Shown here one piece after another: positions 7,528-14,266 of a stretch of 15,344 bases of DNA (positions are counted from its first letter, which is position 1; each line of letters opens with the position of its first letter). Source of the DNA: an uncultured Eubacteriales bacterium (lineage in GTDB: Bacteria; Bacillota_A; Clostridia; Lachnospirales; Lachnospiraceae). Under the pieces are notes generated by a model. That model ran no database searches and was not told the DNA's origin. It saw only the letters and a list, made by a program, of their open reading frames with translations. The position numbers were made by a program, and so were the translations under genes. The stretch covers positions 1 through 15,344 of the forward strand of contig ONVT01000094.1 of the NCBI GenBank assembly GCA_900321365.1. Reading direction: 5' to 3'.

Positions 7528-8838
7528 TCACTCAGCCGCGATTGCGTCCTCGATGATCTTCTGGCAGTTCTCGCAGGCAGTTGCCATCGTATCCGGATTG
7601 GTCGGATCCAGCCATGCATCCAGCATGCCTCCCTGCTGCTGCAGAGCATCCTCCCACACGGTCGTCTTCCTGGTGTACGGACGGAAGAACAGTTCGCCTT
7701 CTTCCTCAACCTTGGTGAACGCGGAGACATCCATGCCCGGGAATGCGTTTGCGAACTCTTCAGAGATGCCCTTGAAGCCGGCCATGGTGACGCCGAGCTC
7801 CGCCTGCTCCTTCTGCTGCTCTTCCTGGCAGAACCAGCTGATCAGGTCGTACGCCGCCTGCGGATCCTTGACCTCGGACTTCGCAGCCCAGCCAAGTCCG
7901 TTGTAGCAGGACCATCTCTCACCGTCATCGCACTCGCCGTTTCCGTTCGCATCGCCGTACGGAATCATCGCCCATGCATAGTCATCATGTGCCTCAGAGG
8001 TATAGAAGAAGTTGATCATCCAGGAACCCTGCGTGATCATGCCGATTACGTTCGACGCAAACAGAGAATCCGTTCCGGTCTCGGCAATCATTGTCTGAGG
8101 AGCGGCATACTCAAGGATCTGACGCATCTGCTCCATGCCGGCCTTTGCCTCGTCGCTTCCAAGAGCGGAAGACTTGTGATCATCAGAGACAACATTTCCG
8201 CCGAAATCATAGACGATGTTGTACCAGCCGTCCTGGTTGTTGGAGGTGTTGATCGCGTAACCGTATACACCGTCATCCTTGCCGGCTTCGGTGATCGCCT
8301 GCGCAGCATTCTTGACATCTTCCCAGCTCCAGTCGTCGGTCGGATAGTCCACGCCGTACTTATCGAAGATCGCCTTGTTGTAAAGCAGCGCGATCGTGTC
8401 GTGATCCTTCGGCAGTGCATAGACGGAACCGTTGTCGTCACGTGTGTACAGATCGGTGATACCTTCGTAATAATTCGAAAGGTCAATCTTGTCATCCGCT
8501 GCGATATAATCATCCAGGTTCAGAAGAATATCGTTCTCCATGTACATCTGCGCAACATTGGAGTGCATCCAGAAGACATCCGGCATACCGGACTGATCCG
8601 ATGCGCCTGCCTCGAGCAGTGTCCAGTAGTTGTCCCAGTTGATGACATCAATCTGAACCTTGACGCCGGACTGCTCTGTCCACTCGTCAGCAATCTGCTG
8701 GATTCCGGCCAGCTGGTTGTTGTCCCAGATCGCGACCTTCAGCTCATCCACTTCATAAGCAGACGCACTGAAACTCATGCCCGCTGTCAGACCGACCAGC
8801 ATCGATGCAGCAGCGATTAATGCAATACCTCTTCTCAT
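7528..8838 (-). CDS. extracellular solute-binding protein, family 1 (CUT1 sugar ABC transporter)
   Basis: Binds the transported oligosaccharide outside the membrane and delivers it to the two permeases. AAGGAGG abuts the first in-frame ATG (8844) with no spacer but sits six bases before the ATG at 8838. I therefore place the start at MRRGIALIAAASM (436 residues). The signal sequence ends in SFSASA, a signal-peptidase-I type site near residue 27; there is no lipobox cysteine, unusual for a monoderm binding protein. Family-1 landmarks include DVFWMHSNVAQMY, YALPKDHDTIALLYNK, DDWSWEDVKNAAQAITEAG and GMITQGSWMINFF. Residues 296-307 (DANGNGECDDGE) resemble an EF-hand calcium loop. It is the first gene after a strong promoter and probably the most highly expressed of the locus. 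The galactoside ligand is inferred from the neighbouring enzymes. Confidence 0.95.
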   Translation of the reverse strand: MRRGIALIAAASMLVGLTAGMSFSASAYEVDELKVAIWDNNQLAGIQQIADEWTEQSGVKVQIDVINWDNYWTLLEAGASDQSGMPDVFWMHSNVAQMYMENDILLNLDDYIAADDKIDLSNYYEGITDLYTRDDNGSVYALPKDHDTIALLYNKAIFDKYGVDYPTDDWSWEDVKNAAQAITEAGKDDGVYGYAINTSNNQDGWYNIVYDFGGNVVSDDHKSSALGSDEAKAGMEQMRQILEYAAPQTMIAETGTDSLFASNVIGMITQGSWMINFFYTSEAHDDYAWAMIPYGDANGNGECDDGERWSCYNGLGWAAKSEVKDPQAAYDLISWFCQEEQQKEQAELGVTMAGFKGISEEFANAFPGMDVSAFTKVEEEGELFFRPYTRKTTVWEDALQQQGGMLDAWLDPTNPDTMATACENCQKIIEDAIAAE

Positions 8839-8892
8839 AATCATCCTCCTTGGTGATAAAACAGATAAATGAGATACTCTTGTCCCGTCGCA

Positions 8893-8906
8893 GATATTCG
8901 TTTACA
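8893..8906 (-). promoter_or_regulatory. cre-like site (candidate CcpA operator)
   Basis: TGTAAACGAATATC matches the left half of the Bacillota cre consensus (TGWAARCG...) perfectly and the right half poorly. It lies just downstream of the predicted transcription start of the transporter operon, a position where CcpA binding would block transcription. Carbon catabolite repression of a galactoside operon would be expected, but the site is imperfect. Confidence 0.4.
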
Positions 8907-8923
8907 CAACGGGCCGCAATTCC

Positions 8924-8953
8924 CTTATAGTTTACCCCTCTTTTGCCTGTCAA
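8924..8953 (-). promoter_or_regulatory. sigma-A-type promoter of the transporter operon
   Basis: TTGACA (8953-8948), an 18-base spacer and TATAAG (8929-8924) give a near-consensus promoter about 80 bases before the binding-protein start. A second TTGACA lies exactly 31 bases upstream (8984-8979). The two TTGACA-containing direct repeats could be half-sites for one of the AraC regulators encoded just upstream. Confidence 0.7.
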
Positions 8954-9242
8954 TACATGCCTGTATGTTTGAACAAATTGTCAAAATGTAATATTTTAGG
9001 GATTATTTACAGTGACTTAACTGCATATAGATACTTTGAATATAGTCTGATAATAGAATTAATGTAGATCAGACACGAGAATTGCAAATAAAGAATGACT
9101 TTGAAAATCCTGTTACTTTCGTAAAAACGACGAATCATACGTGAGACTTTCCGCATCAAATCAGGAATAATAGTCAACCACCGGAACAGGAACGCCCCGC
9201 ATTCCGGCTCCGGAGGGATCAGCAGCGGCTGCGTCTCAGCCT

Positions 9243-10166
9243 TCAGTTTTTATTCACCTTCCGCTCTTCATTGAGCAAACTGTCAAAATGTTCTTTGCTG
9301 TCCTTCATCCATTCCCGGCTCAGCTTCCGGTATTTCCCTGGAGGTGCGCCGAACATTTTCCGGAACGCCTTGGAGAAGGTTACCGGATCCTGATATCCGC
9401 AGTCAGATGCGATTTTATCGATAGGATAATCCGTATGATTGAGAAGATCCGTCGCCTTCGTCAGCCGGAATTTCAGGAGATACTCCTGGGGAGACAGCCC
9501 CAGATGCTTCATAAACAGAGCGTACAGATAGCCCCTCTCGACATTGACACTTTTCGCGATCTCGGCAACCCGGACAGAAGGGTCACTGTAACATTTCTCG
9601 ATATGCTGCACCGCCTCGGACACAATCTTGTTTCTTCCGGTTCTGGAGCCAAACCTCACTTCCATATCATCCAGAAGAATCGAAAAATATCGATACAGAA
9701 GACTCTGGTTCAGATACAGGTCTGTCCTTGTATGCTCGCTGCTCATGAACATTTCCTGAACAATGTCTCTCAGCTCCTTCGCGCGGTTGCTGTGAAATAC
9801 CATGCTGTCCCTGCCAAGACCCATATCACGGATCACCTCTTCCGCCCGCTCGCCCTGAAAACCGACCCAGCAGTAGCTCCACGGATCCTTCTCATCAGCC
9901 TTATAAAAAGTCTGGCTCTCCGGCACGATCAGGAAACCGTCTCCCTCCCTGAGCTGATAGGTCTGCTGGTCGACCATGAAGATCCCTGTTCCGCTGAGAA
10001 CAACATGGATCAGATAGATTCCCCGGACAGCCGGACCGAAGCTGTGGCCCGGAACACAGTTTTCGAATCCGCACAGTCGAAGCTGCAGCTCCGGAAACCG
10101 GTTTGACTCCGGAAAGAAAATTCTATATTCCTCCATTCCCTTACCATCCCTTTCGAACGGAGTCAT
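9243..10166 (-). CDS. AraC-family transcriptional regulator (MsmR/RafR-like)
   Basis: Cytoplasmic sugar-responsive activator with an N-terminal cupin-type sensing domain (about residues 25-120: HSFGPAVRGIYLIHVVLSGTG, GDGFLIVPESQTFYKAD) and a C-terminal double helix-turn-helix domain (about 200-290). The first helix-turn-helix includes VRVAEIAKSVNVERGYLYALFMKHLGLSPQEYL; the second ends in the family signature IASDCGYQDPVTFSKAFRKMFGAPPGKYRK. It lies directly upstream of the transporter promoter in the same direction, so activation of that promoter by the imported sugar is the simplest inference. The start is uncertain: ATG 10166 has no clear ribosome site, and the first ten codons lie in a sequence duplicated from the end of the preceding AraC gene. 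ATG 10136 (MEEYRIFF) may be the real start. Confidence 0.92.
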   Translation of the reverse strand: MTPFERDGKGMEEYRIFFPESNRFPELQLRLCGFENCVPGHSFGPAVRGIYLIHVVLSGTGIFMVDQQTYQLREGDGFLIVPESQTFYKADEKDPWSYCWVGFQGERAEEVIRDMGLGRDSMVFHSNRAKELRDIVQEMFMSSEHTRTDLYLNQSLLYRYFSILLDDMEVRFGSRTGRNKIVSEAVQHIEKCYSDPSVRVAEIAKSVNVERGYLYALFMKHLGLSPQEYLLKFRLTKATDLLNHTDYPIDKIASDCGYQDPVTFSKAFRKMFGAPPGKYRKLSREWMKDSKEHFDSLLNEERKVNKN

Positions 10167-10240
10167 TCACTGCCATGAATGATAATCCATACCCGTCCTG
10201 TCATACGTATTACCATCCCTTTCGGACTGAGACATTTACT
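10141..10240 (-). repeat. imperfect 31-bp direct repeat spanning the junction of the two AraC genes
   Basis: Copies at 10141-10171 and 10210-10240 share a perfect 15-bp core (CGAAAGGGATGGTAA on the minus strand), and about 12 of the next 16 bases match. One copy is the 3' end of the upstream AraC gene, including its TAA. The other covers the first codons of the downstream AraC gene, read in a different frame. The 69-base period suggests a short local duplication. Confidence 0.7.
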
Positions 10241-11142
10241 TCCAGAAGGCGGCTTTCATAGTTTCTGGGATCCTTCTTCCACTGATAGGGCGTGACTCCG
10301 AGCACCTGCTTGAAATTGCGGTCAAATGTCGAGACTGTTGAGAATCCGCAGTTCAGTGCAACCGTAGACATGGAATCGTTGGTTGAACGCAGGATATCAC
10401 AGGCTCTCAGAACCCGCACCATGTTCACGTATTCGATCGGCGTCATGTCGATATACTCTGAAAACAGCCTTCGAAAATGTGTCTCGGAAATATGGCATTC
10501 CTTTGCCAGCTGCTCGATCCGGATCGGGTCCGCGTAATGGGTTTCCACATACTTGAGTGCGTTCTGTATCTGGTTGACACCAGTACGGTATTTTACATCC
10601 GGCTCGTCCTCGTCCTTCGAGATCCGCGCAATCTCAAATATGAGGGACAGAAGAAGCCCCCGGATCTTCTCAATGTAAAATGCTCCTTTTGTCTGCATCT
10701 CCTGCATAATGAGTTCTGCAATCTGCGTGAGCGATCCGTACTGCAGGGTCGTTCCAAAGATTGCTCCCCTGCCCAGCAGATCCAGAAACCTCCTGCGGGC
10801 GATCTCGTTTTCCCCAAAGAATTCGCGAAGAAGCATCCCAGGATCCAGGAACAGATACTCCCACTGACCGACCGTTCCCGGGGCGGAATTCGTTGTGTGA
10901 GGAAAATTGCGCGGAATTATCGAGATCATGTCAGGACCGAACCGTTCGATTCTCTTGTCCAGAACCAGGTCTCCGGTACCGAAGCGGCAGATTCCGACTT
11001 CCATCAGATTATGGAAGTGGAGATAATCAATCCCGTCACCATACTCGCGGATCCACTCGTCTCCGGTCAGCGCAAGAACCCCTTCTTTCTGAGGGATGTC
11101 GTAATAGCGTAGTTCAACTTTATCTTTCTTTTTTGCAGACAT
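10210..11142 (-). CDS. AraC-family transcriptional regulator
   Basis: A second AraC-type regulator in tandem with the one downstream, 43 bases apart and probably co-transcribed. The sensing domain carries the family pattern YLHFHNLMEVGICRFGTGDL, and MISIIPRNFPHTTNS corresponds to the usual I.P...H segment. The DNA-binding domain covers about residues 195-300: IRIEQLAKECHISETHFRRLFSEYIDMTPIEYV and VALNCGFSTVSTFDRNFKQVLGVTPYQWKKD. I use ATG 11142 (MSAKKKDK); an in-frame GTG at 11151 would add three residues, and neither has a convincing ribosome site. The two regulators are not closely similar to each other, so they may sense different sugars or control different promoters of the locus. Which targets each controls cannot be read from the sequence. 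Confidence 0.9.
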   Translation of the reverse strand: MSAKKKDKVELRYYDIPQKEGVLALTGDEWIREYGDGIDYLHFHNLMEVGICRFGTGDLVLDKRIERFGPDMISIIPRNFPHTTNSAPGTVGQWEYLFLDPGMLLREFFGENEIARRRFLDLLGRGAIFGTTLQYGSLTQIAELIMQEMQTKGAFYIEKIRGLLLSLIFEIARISKDEDEPDVKYRTGVNQIQNALKYVETHYADPIRIEQLAKECHISETHFRRLFSEYIDMTPIEYVNMVRVLRACDILRSTNDSMSTVALNCGFSTVSTFDRNFKQVLGVTPYQWKKDPRNYESRLLEVNVSVRKGW

Positions 11143-11207
11143 ATCACTCACACAGGCAATTTCAGAGTCATCAGCTCAGGCAGCCGGGCTGCCGTCCCCT
11201 CCGTATT

Positions 11208-11276
11208 TCAGTACTCCTGAAGCTCCGACAGCCAGGCACTGTCTGTCAGGTATAGATGAAACAGATTCTCCTTCTT
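11208..11276 (-). pseudogene. degenerate 3' end of a second barstar-type immunity gene
   Basis: Read on the minus strand this stretch encodes KKENLFHLYLTDSAWLSELQEY and a stop, nearly the same as the barstar C-terminus RENPHLHLYLTDSTWLSELKD and stop. At DNA level 11228-11260 matches 11298-11330 at 30 of 33 positions, with a 70-base period. The relic has no start codon in frame and is preceded by a stop in its own frame, so it is not expressed as a separate protein. The different last codons suggest a diverged paralogue rather than a fresh slippage copy. Confidence 0.75.
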
Positions 11277-11280
11277 ATCA

Positions 11281-11604
11281 TCAGTCCTTCAATTCAGACA
11301 GCCAGGTGCTGTCTGTCAGGTACAGATGAAGATGCGGATTCTCCCGGGCTGCCCGTGAGATTACCAGAAGCACCTTCTTCGGATATCCGTCTTCCCTGAA
11401 CTGCCAGATCATTTCGACCTCAACCTCGAAAACAGTCTCCTCTGAAACTTCACCCAGCACATCTGACAGAGCATCCAGGTTTCCGCCAAACCATTCCGGA
11501 AGACTCATGTGTTGCTTCATAAACTGAGTCATGCATTCTTTATCTCTGAGTAAGGCAGGATCCAGCCTGATCTGCTTCAGTCCTGTCGAATTTGGATTGC
11601 TCAT
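11281..11604 (-). CDS. barstar-family ribonuclease inhibitor (immunity protein)
   Basis: A 107-residue cytoplasmic protein of the barstar family that would bind the active site of the ribonuclease encoded just upstream and protect the producing cell. The hallmark is LPEWFGGNLDALSDVL at residues 35-50, aligned with barstar LPEYYGENLDALWDCL. Barstar Asp35 and Asp39, both at the barnase interface, are present as Asp44 and Asp48, whereas Tyr29 and Trp38 become Trp38 and Ser47. The C-terminal segment (VLLVISRAARENPHLHLYLTD) fits the final helix and strand. There is no signal sequence. GAAGGGAAG precedes ATG 11604 at normal spacing, and the gene follows the ribonuclease after 57 bases, the usual toxin-then-immunity order. 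The relic of a second copy lies immediately downstream. Confidence 0.9.
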   Translation of the reverse strand: MSNPNSTGLKQIRLDPALLRDKECMTQFMKQHMSLPEWFGGNLDALSDVLGEVSEETVFEVEVEMIWQFREDGYPKKVLLVISRAARENPHLHLYLTDSTWLSELKD

Positions 11605-11661
11605 AATTCACTTCCCTTCAGACGTTCTTCAGATCACTTTGACTTCTGACATACAGTTTTA

Positions 11662-12360
11662 TCAGTAATTATCCTTTCCCCACAGCAGGGTAAAGGTTTC
11701 ATAGTGATCGTCTGTATAATAGATATTCCACTCTCCGTTATCGTCATCTCCGGAATAGATAATCCTTTTCGCACCACGTTTTGTGCTGCCGATCGTGTCA
11801 ATGTCACACTCGTGATAAACGCGTCCGTCAATCACCGGAAGAGTCTCCTCATAGTTTCCGAATACATCACCGCCGATGCATTTTCCCGGGATGACCTGGC
11901 ACAACGCTCCGCCCTCCCAGCCTTCATAGCGGGCCTCCTTTTTTGTCATGTAGTTTGTCGGAAGCTGATGGAACTGAACCAGATAGGCACAGACTTCATC
12001 CTTCGTATCATAGGCAGCATCCTCATCCAGTTCGAGTGTCTCATAGTAATCTCCGTTATCAGAGGCTGCGGCACTCCTCCCGGAAGAAATGATACTGTCA
12101 GTCTGCTTACTGCTGTTCTGATTATTGTTGCTTTGATTATTCTCTTGCTTATTATTGCCCTGATTGTTGCTGGTCTTATTCTTCTTTTTGCGTTTCTTTT
12201 TTTTGAAGCTTTGATTCGTTAAGCTTTGCCTGTTGATGCTCTGCATACTGCAGTCCTGACTGCAGTAATTGTGATTGACGGTTCCGGCAGAAACACCGCT
12301 GACACAAATCACAAAGGAAAAGACCAGAAACAGCATCAAAAGATGTAATCTATGTTTCAT
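11662..12360 (-). CDS. secreted barnase-type ribonuclease (guanyl-specific RNase N1/T1 family)
   Basis: Extracellular endoribonuclease, possibly an antibacterial toxin. ATG 12360 is used: AAAGGGG lies about ten bases upstream, and an in-frame TTG one codon earlier is less likely. Order of parts: signal peptide ending SGVSA (residue 25); a short Cys-containing segment; a poly-basic tract KKKKRKKKNK (53-62); an Asn/Gln-rich linker to about residue 88; an acidic stretch; then the barnase domain (about 120-232). Catalytic residues of barnase are all present: Lys27 as Lys140 (NYMTKKEA), Glu73 as Glu184 (YHECDI), Arg83/Arg87 as Arg195/Arg199 (KRGAKRIIYS), His102 as His219 (DDHYETF); PGKCIGGDVFGN matches PGKSIGGDIFSN. 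Barnase Arg59 is replaced by Tyr170. The domain has several cysteines that barnase lacks. Its own promoter and the downstream barstar gene make a self-contained cassette. Confidence 0.93.
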   Translation of the reverse strand: MKHRLHLLMLFLVFSFVICVSGVSAGTVNHNYCSQDCSMQSINRQSLTNQSFKKKKRKKKNKTSNNQGNNKQENNQSNNNQNSSKQTDSIISSGRSAAASDNGDYYETLELDEDAAYDTKDEVCAYLVQFHQLPTNYMTKKEARYEGWEGGALCQVIPGKCIGGDVFGNYEETLPVIDGRVYHECDIDTIGSTKRGAKRIIYSGDDDNGEWNIYYTDDHYETFTLLWGKDNY

Positions 12361-12412
12361 CAAACAAACACCCCTTTCCTGCGTTCACACGACAAGACTT
12401 TGAGTTTGTATT

Positions 12413-12441
12413 AGCATATCTCATTTGGTTGATTTTGTAAA
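12413..12441 (-). promoter_or_regulatory. promoter of the ribonuclease/immunity cassette
   Basis: TTTACA (12441-12436), a 17-base spacer and TATGCT (12418-12413) lie about 50 bases upstream of the ribonuclease start, in an AT-rich gap after the lactate permease gene. No terminator is visible between the permease stop and this promoter, so read-through from the permease is also possible. Confidence 0.55.
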
Positions 12442-12466
12442 TAATTTGAGCAATTATGTGAGTATT

Positions 12467-14137
12467 CTATCCCTGCAGCAGCTCCGGCATAGGGTTCACA
12501 CCAATATACAGGAAGATGCCGACAAGAACCGCAACCACCAGAGCGTAGATCAGACAGGGAATGATGTTCGTGCGGATCAGACGGCCTTCATTTCCGACCG
12601 TTCCGGTTGTCGCGCAGACCGCAACGATGTTATGGACACAGATCATATTCCCGATTGCGCCGCCCATCGCCTGCAGTGCAACGATCAGCACCTGACTGAT
12701 CCCCAGGATCGATGCCGTCTCAAACTGGATAGAAGCAAACAGCGTATTTGACACAGTGTTGGATCCGGACATAAATGCGCCCAGCACTCCGATCAGCGGC
12801 GCCGCGATAAAGTATGCGCCACTGAAAAGAGCCGCCATTGCATTTGACAGAGTATACAGCATGGAATCATTCGCGCCGGTGCCTGTGTATCGGTACAGAT
12901 TCACCATCGCGACACCGAACAGCAGCGCGATCGCCGCGCCCAGGATCTGCTTCCCGGTCCTTTTCAATGCTTTCCCGGCGTCAGCTCCATGCATGCCATG
13001 GAAGAAGACAGTCAGCAGCGCGATCGGAAGGAAGGGGAGAATCCCGGGATTATACAGGAACTTGAAATCCCAGTTGACGCCTTCAACTCCAAGAATGCTG
13101 TGAATATGCAGGATCAGTGGATCCGAATTCAGGATCTGTTTGATTCCAAAGGCGTCCACACGGGTCAGTATTAACACGATCCCGATGATGACATATGGCA
13201 TCCATGCCTTCAGCGGGCTCAGCCCGGTATCGGTCACGGAATTCTGTGTAACGCCTGAACCCCAGTACTCCTCTCCCCACTTTTCGTATCCGTCAAATGT
13301 CCAGACCCTCTTTGGGACAAACAGTCCTTTTCGTACCGCGAAGACAAGAATCGGAAGTGCTCCGATAAATGCAATCATGCTCGTCAGATCCGGTCCGGCA
13401 AAGATACCCATCAACAGATAGATCGCAGACACTACAACGCCGGTAAACAGGCAGAACGGAAGCGCCTCAAAAGCGTCCCTGAAGCTGTGCCTCTTGCCGA
13501 ATACCTTACACAGGACCATCACTCCGATGAAGACGATCAGCGTTCCGCCGATACAGTGAGGGATCACCACCCATTTTGTCAGTACTCTGGTAAAATAATC
13601 CGGATCCCCCCCTCTCGCTATGACGGCATCTCTTACCGTAGCGGATGCGGTCAGAAGTGGTACTCCCACCGGTCCAGGTTCCACAGGCCAGGAATTGTAG
13701 ATCAGGCAGACCGTCGCTGCCGCCAGAGGCGGAAAGCCCAGTCCGATCAGGATCGGTGCCGCAAGCGCCGCTGGTGTTCCGAATCCTGCGGTTCCCTCAA
13801 TGAATCCGGCAAAGACAAAACCGACCAGAACGCACTGGATTCTCGCATCCAGGGTGATGTGCGAGAACATTTTGTTGATTGCCGCCATGGCGCCGGACAT
13901 CCTGAGCACATTCATCAGCAGGATCGCCCCGAAGATGATCATCAGAATCTCAGAAGCGCTCAGAAATCCCAGGATCGTCTCTGCTGATATTTTGAGAAGA
14001 TCCATCTTCCAGATGGTGAGGGCAAGGATGGCTGCAAACAGCCACGACAGCGGCATGGCTCTCTTCGCCGGCCACGAGAACACAGTCATCAGTATCACAC
14101 ACAGCAGGATCGGACCTGCGGCAGCAAGAGTTATCAT
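12467..14137 (-). CDS. lctP: L-lactate permease, LctP/LldP family
   Basis: Integral membrane transporter that moves lactate (or glycolate) across the cytoplasmic membrane by proton symport. The 556 residues and a dozen or more hydrophobic segments are normal for the family. Diagnostic motifs are GFIEGTAGFGTPAALAAPIL at about residues 111-130, LGFPPLAAATVCLIYNSWPV just after, and VLGAFMSGSNTVSNTLFASIQ plus LQAMGGAIGNMICVHNIVA near the C-terminus, all typical of LctP. ATG 14137 has GGAGG about ten bases upstream. The gene is monocistronic by appearance, preceded by a palindromic region. No lactate dehydrogenase or lutABC/etf genes lie beside it here, so whether it serves lactate import or export in this organism is open. 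Confidence 0.95.
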   Translation of the reverse strand: MITLAAAGPILLCVILMTVFSWPAKRAMPLSWLFAAILALTIWKMDLLKISAETILGFLSASEILMIIFGAILLMNVLRMSGAMAAINKMFSHITLDARIQCVLVGFVFAGFIEGTAGFGTPAALAAPILIGLGFPPLAAATVCLIYNSWPVEPGPVGVPLLTASATVRDAVIARGGDPDYFTRVLTKWVVIPHCIGGTLIVFIGVMVLCKVFGKRHSFRDAFEALPFCLFTGVVVSAIYLLMGIFAGPDLTSMIAFIGALPILVFAVRKGLFVPKRVWTFDGYEKWGEEYWGSGVTQNSVTDTGLSPLKAWMPYVIIGIVLILTRVDAFGIKQILNSDPLILHIHSILGVEGVNWDFKFLYNPGILPFLPIALLTVFFHGMHGADAGKALKRTGKQILGAAIALLFGVAMVNLYRYTGTGANDSMLYTLSNAMAALFSGAYFIAAPLIGVLGAFMSGSNTVSNTLFASIQFETASILGISQVLIVALQAMGGAIGNMICVHNIVAVCATTGTVGNEGRLIRTNIIPCLIYALVVAVLVGIFLYIGVNPMPELLQG

Positions 14138-14182
14138 GGTTTCTTTTCCTCCGGAATGATGGCATCAGTCAATTGCGGACTG

Positions 14183-14207
14183 CTGCAGAGTATGAATGTA
14201 TCTGCAA
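14183..14207 (-). promoter_or_regulatory. imperfect palindrome upstream of lctP
   Basis: TGCAGA and TCTGCA arms lie about a helical turn and a half apart in a 25-base imperfect dyad, 46 bases upstream of the lctP start. An overlapping CTGCA/TGCAG repeat (14202-14215) adds a second nested dyad. This resembles an operator for a dimeric repressor, but no known LldR-type consensus is recognisable. Confidence 0.35.
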
Positions 14208-14266
14208 TTATGCAGCATCCACACAATACTGATTATCTGTCTTTCATCTTTCAAGATCATGGAATA

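Larger units (their letters stand above)
8845..9242. other. regulatory intergenic region between the AraC gene and the transporter operon
   Basis: About 400 bases with no credible gene. From low to high coordinates: the 5' leader of the binding-protein mRNA with its AAGGAGG (8845-8851), a cre-like site, a promoter, two TTGACA elements 31 bases apart, and an AT-rich stretch (about 8985-9130) that could serve activator binding. A hairpin at 9181-9207 (CCGGAA/TTCCGG outer arms) follows the AraC gene and may be its inefficient terminator, although no U-tract follows. Confidence 0.6.

Noticed and set aside
6480..7556. Long plus-strand open frame of 358 codons opposite the permease gene
   Set aside because: The translation is Asp/Arg/His-rich and resembles no protein, while the opposite strand has clear transmembrane segments and an EAA motif.
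7987..8820. Plus-strand open frame of 277 codons opposite the binding-protein gene
   Set aside because: Antisense shadow of a clear family-1 solute-binding protein; no ribosome site or domain seen.
9227..9255. Plus-strand hairpin GGCTG/CAGCC followed by a T-rich stretch, resembling a terminator
   Set aside because: The stem is only five pairs, the T-run is not immediately adjacent, and no plus-strand gene exists that it could terminate.
11179..11193. GGCAG...CTGCC palindrome as terminator of the ribonuclease/immunity cassette
   Set aside because: The stem is short, the loop is only about three bases and no U-tract follows on the minus strand.
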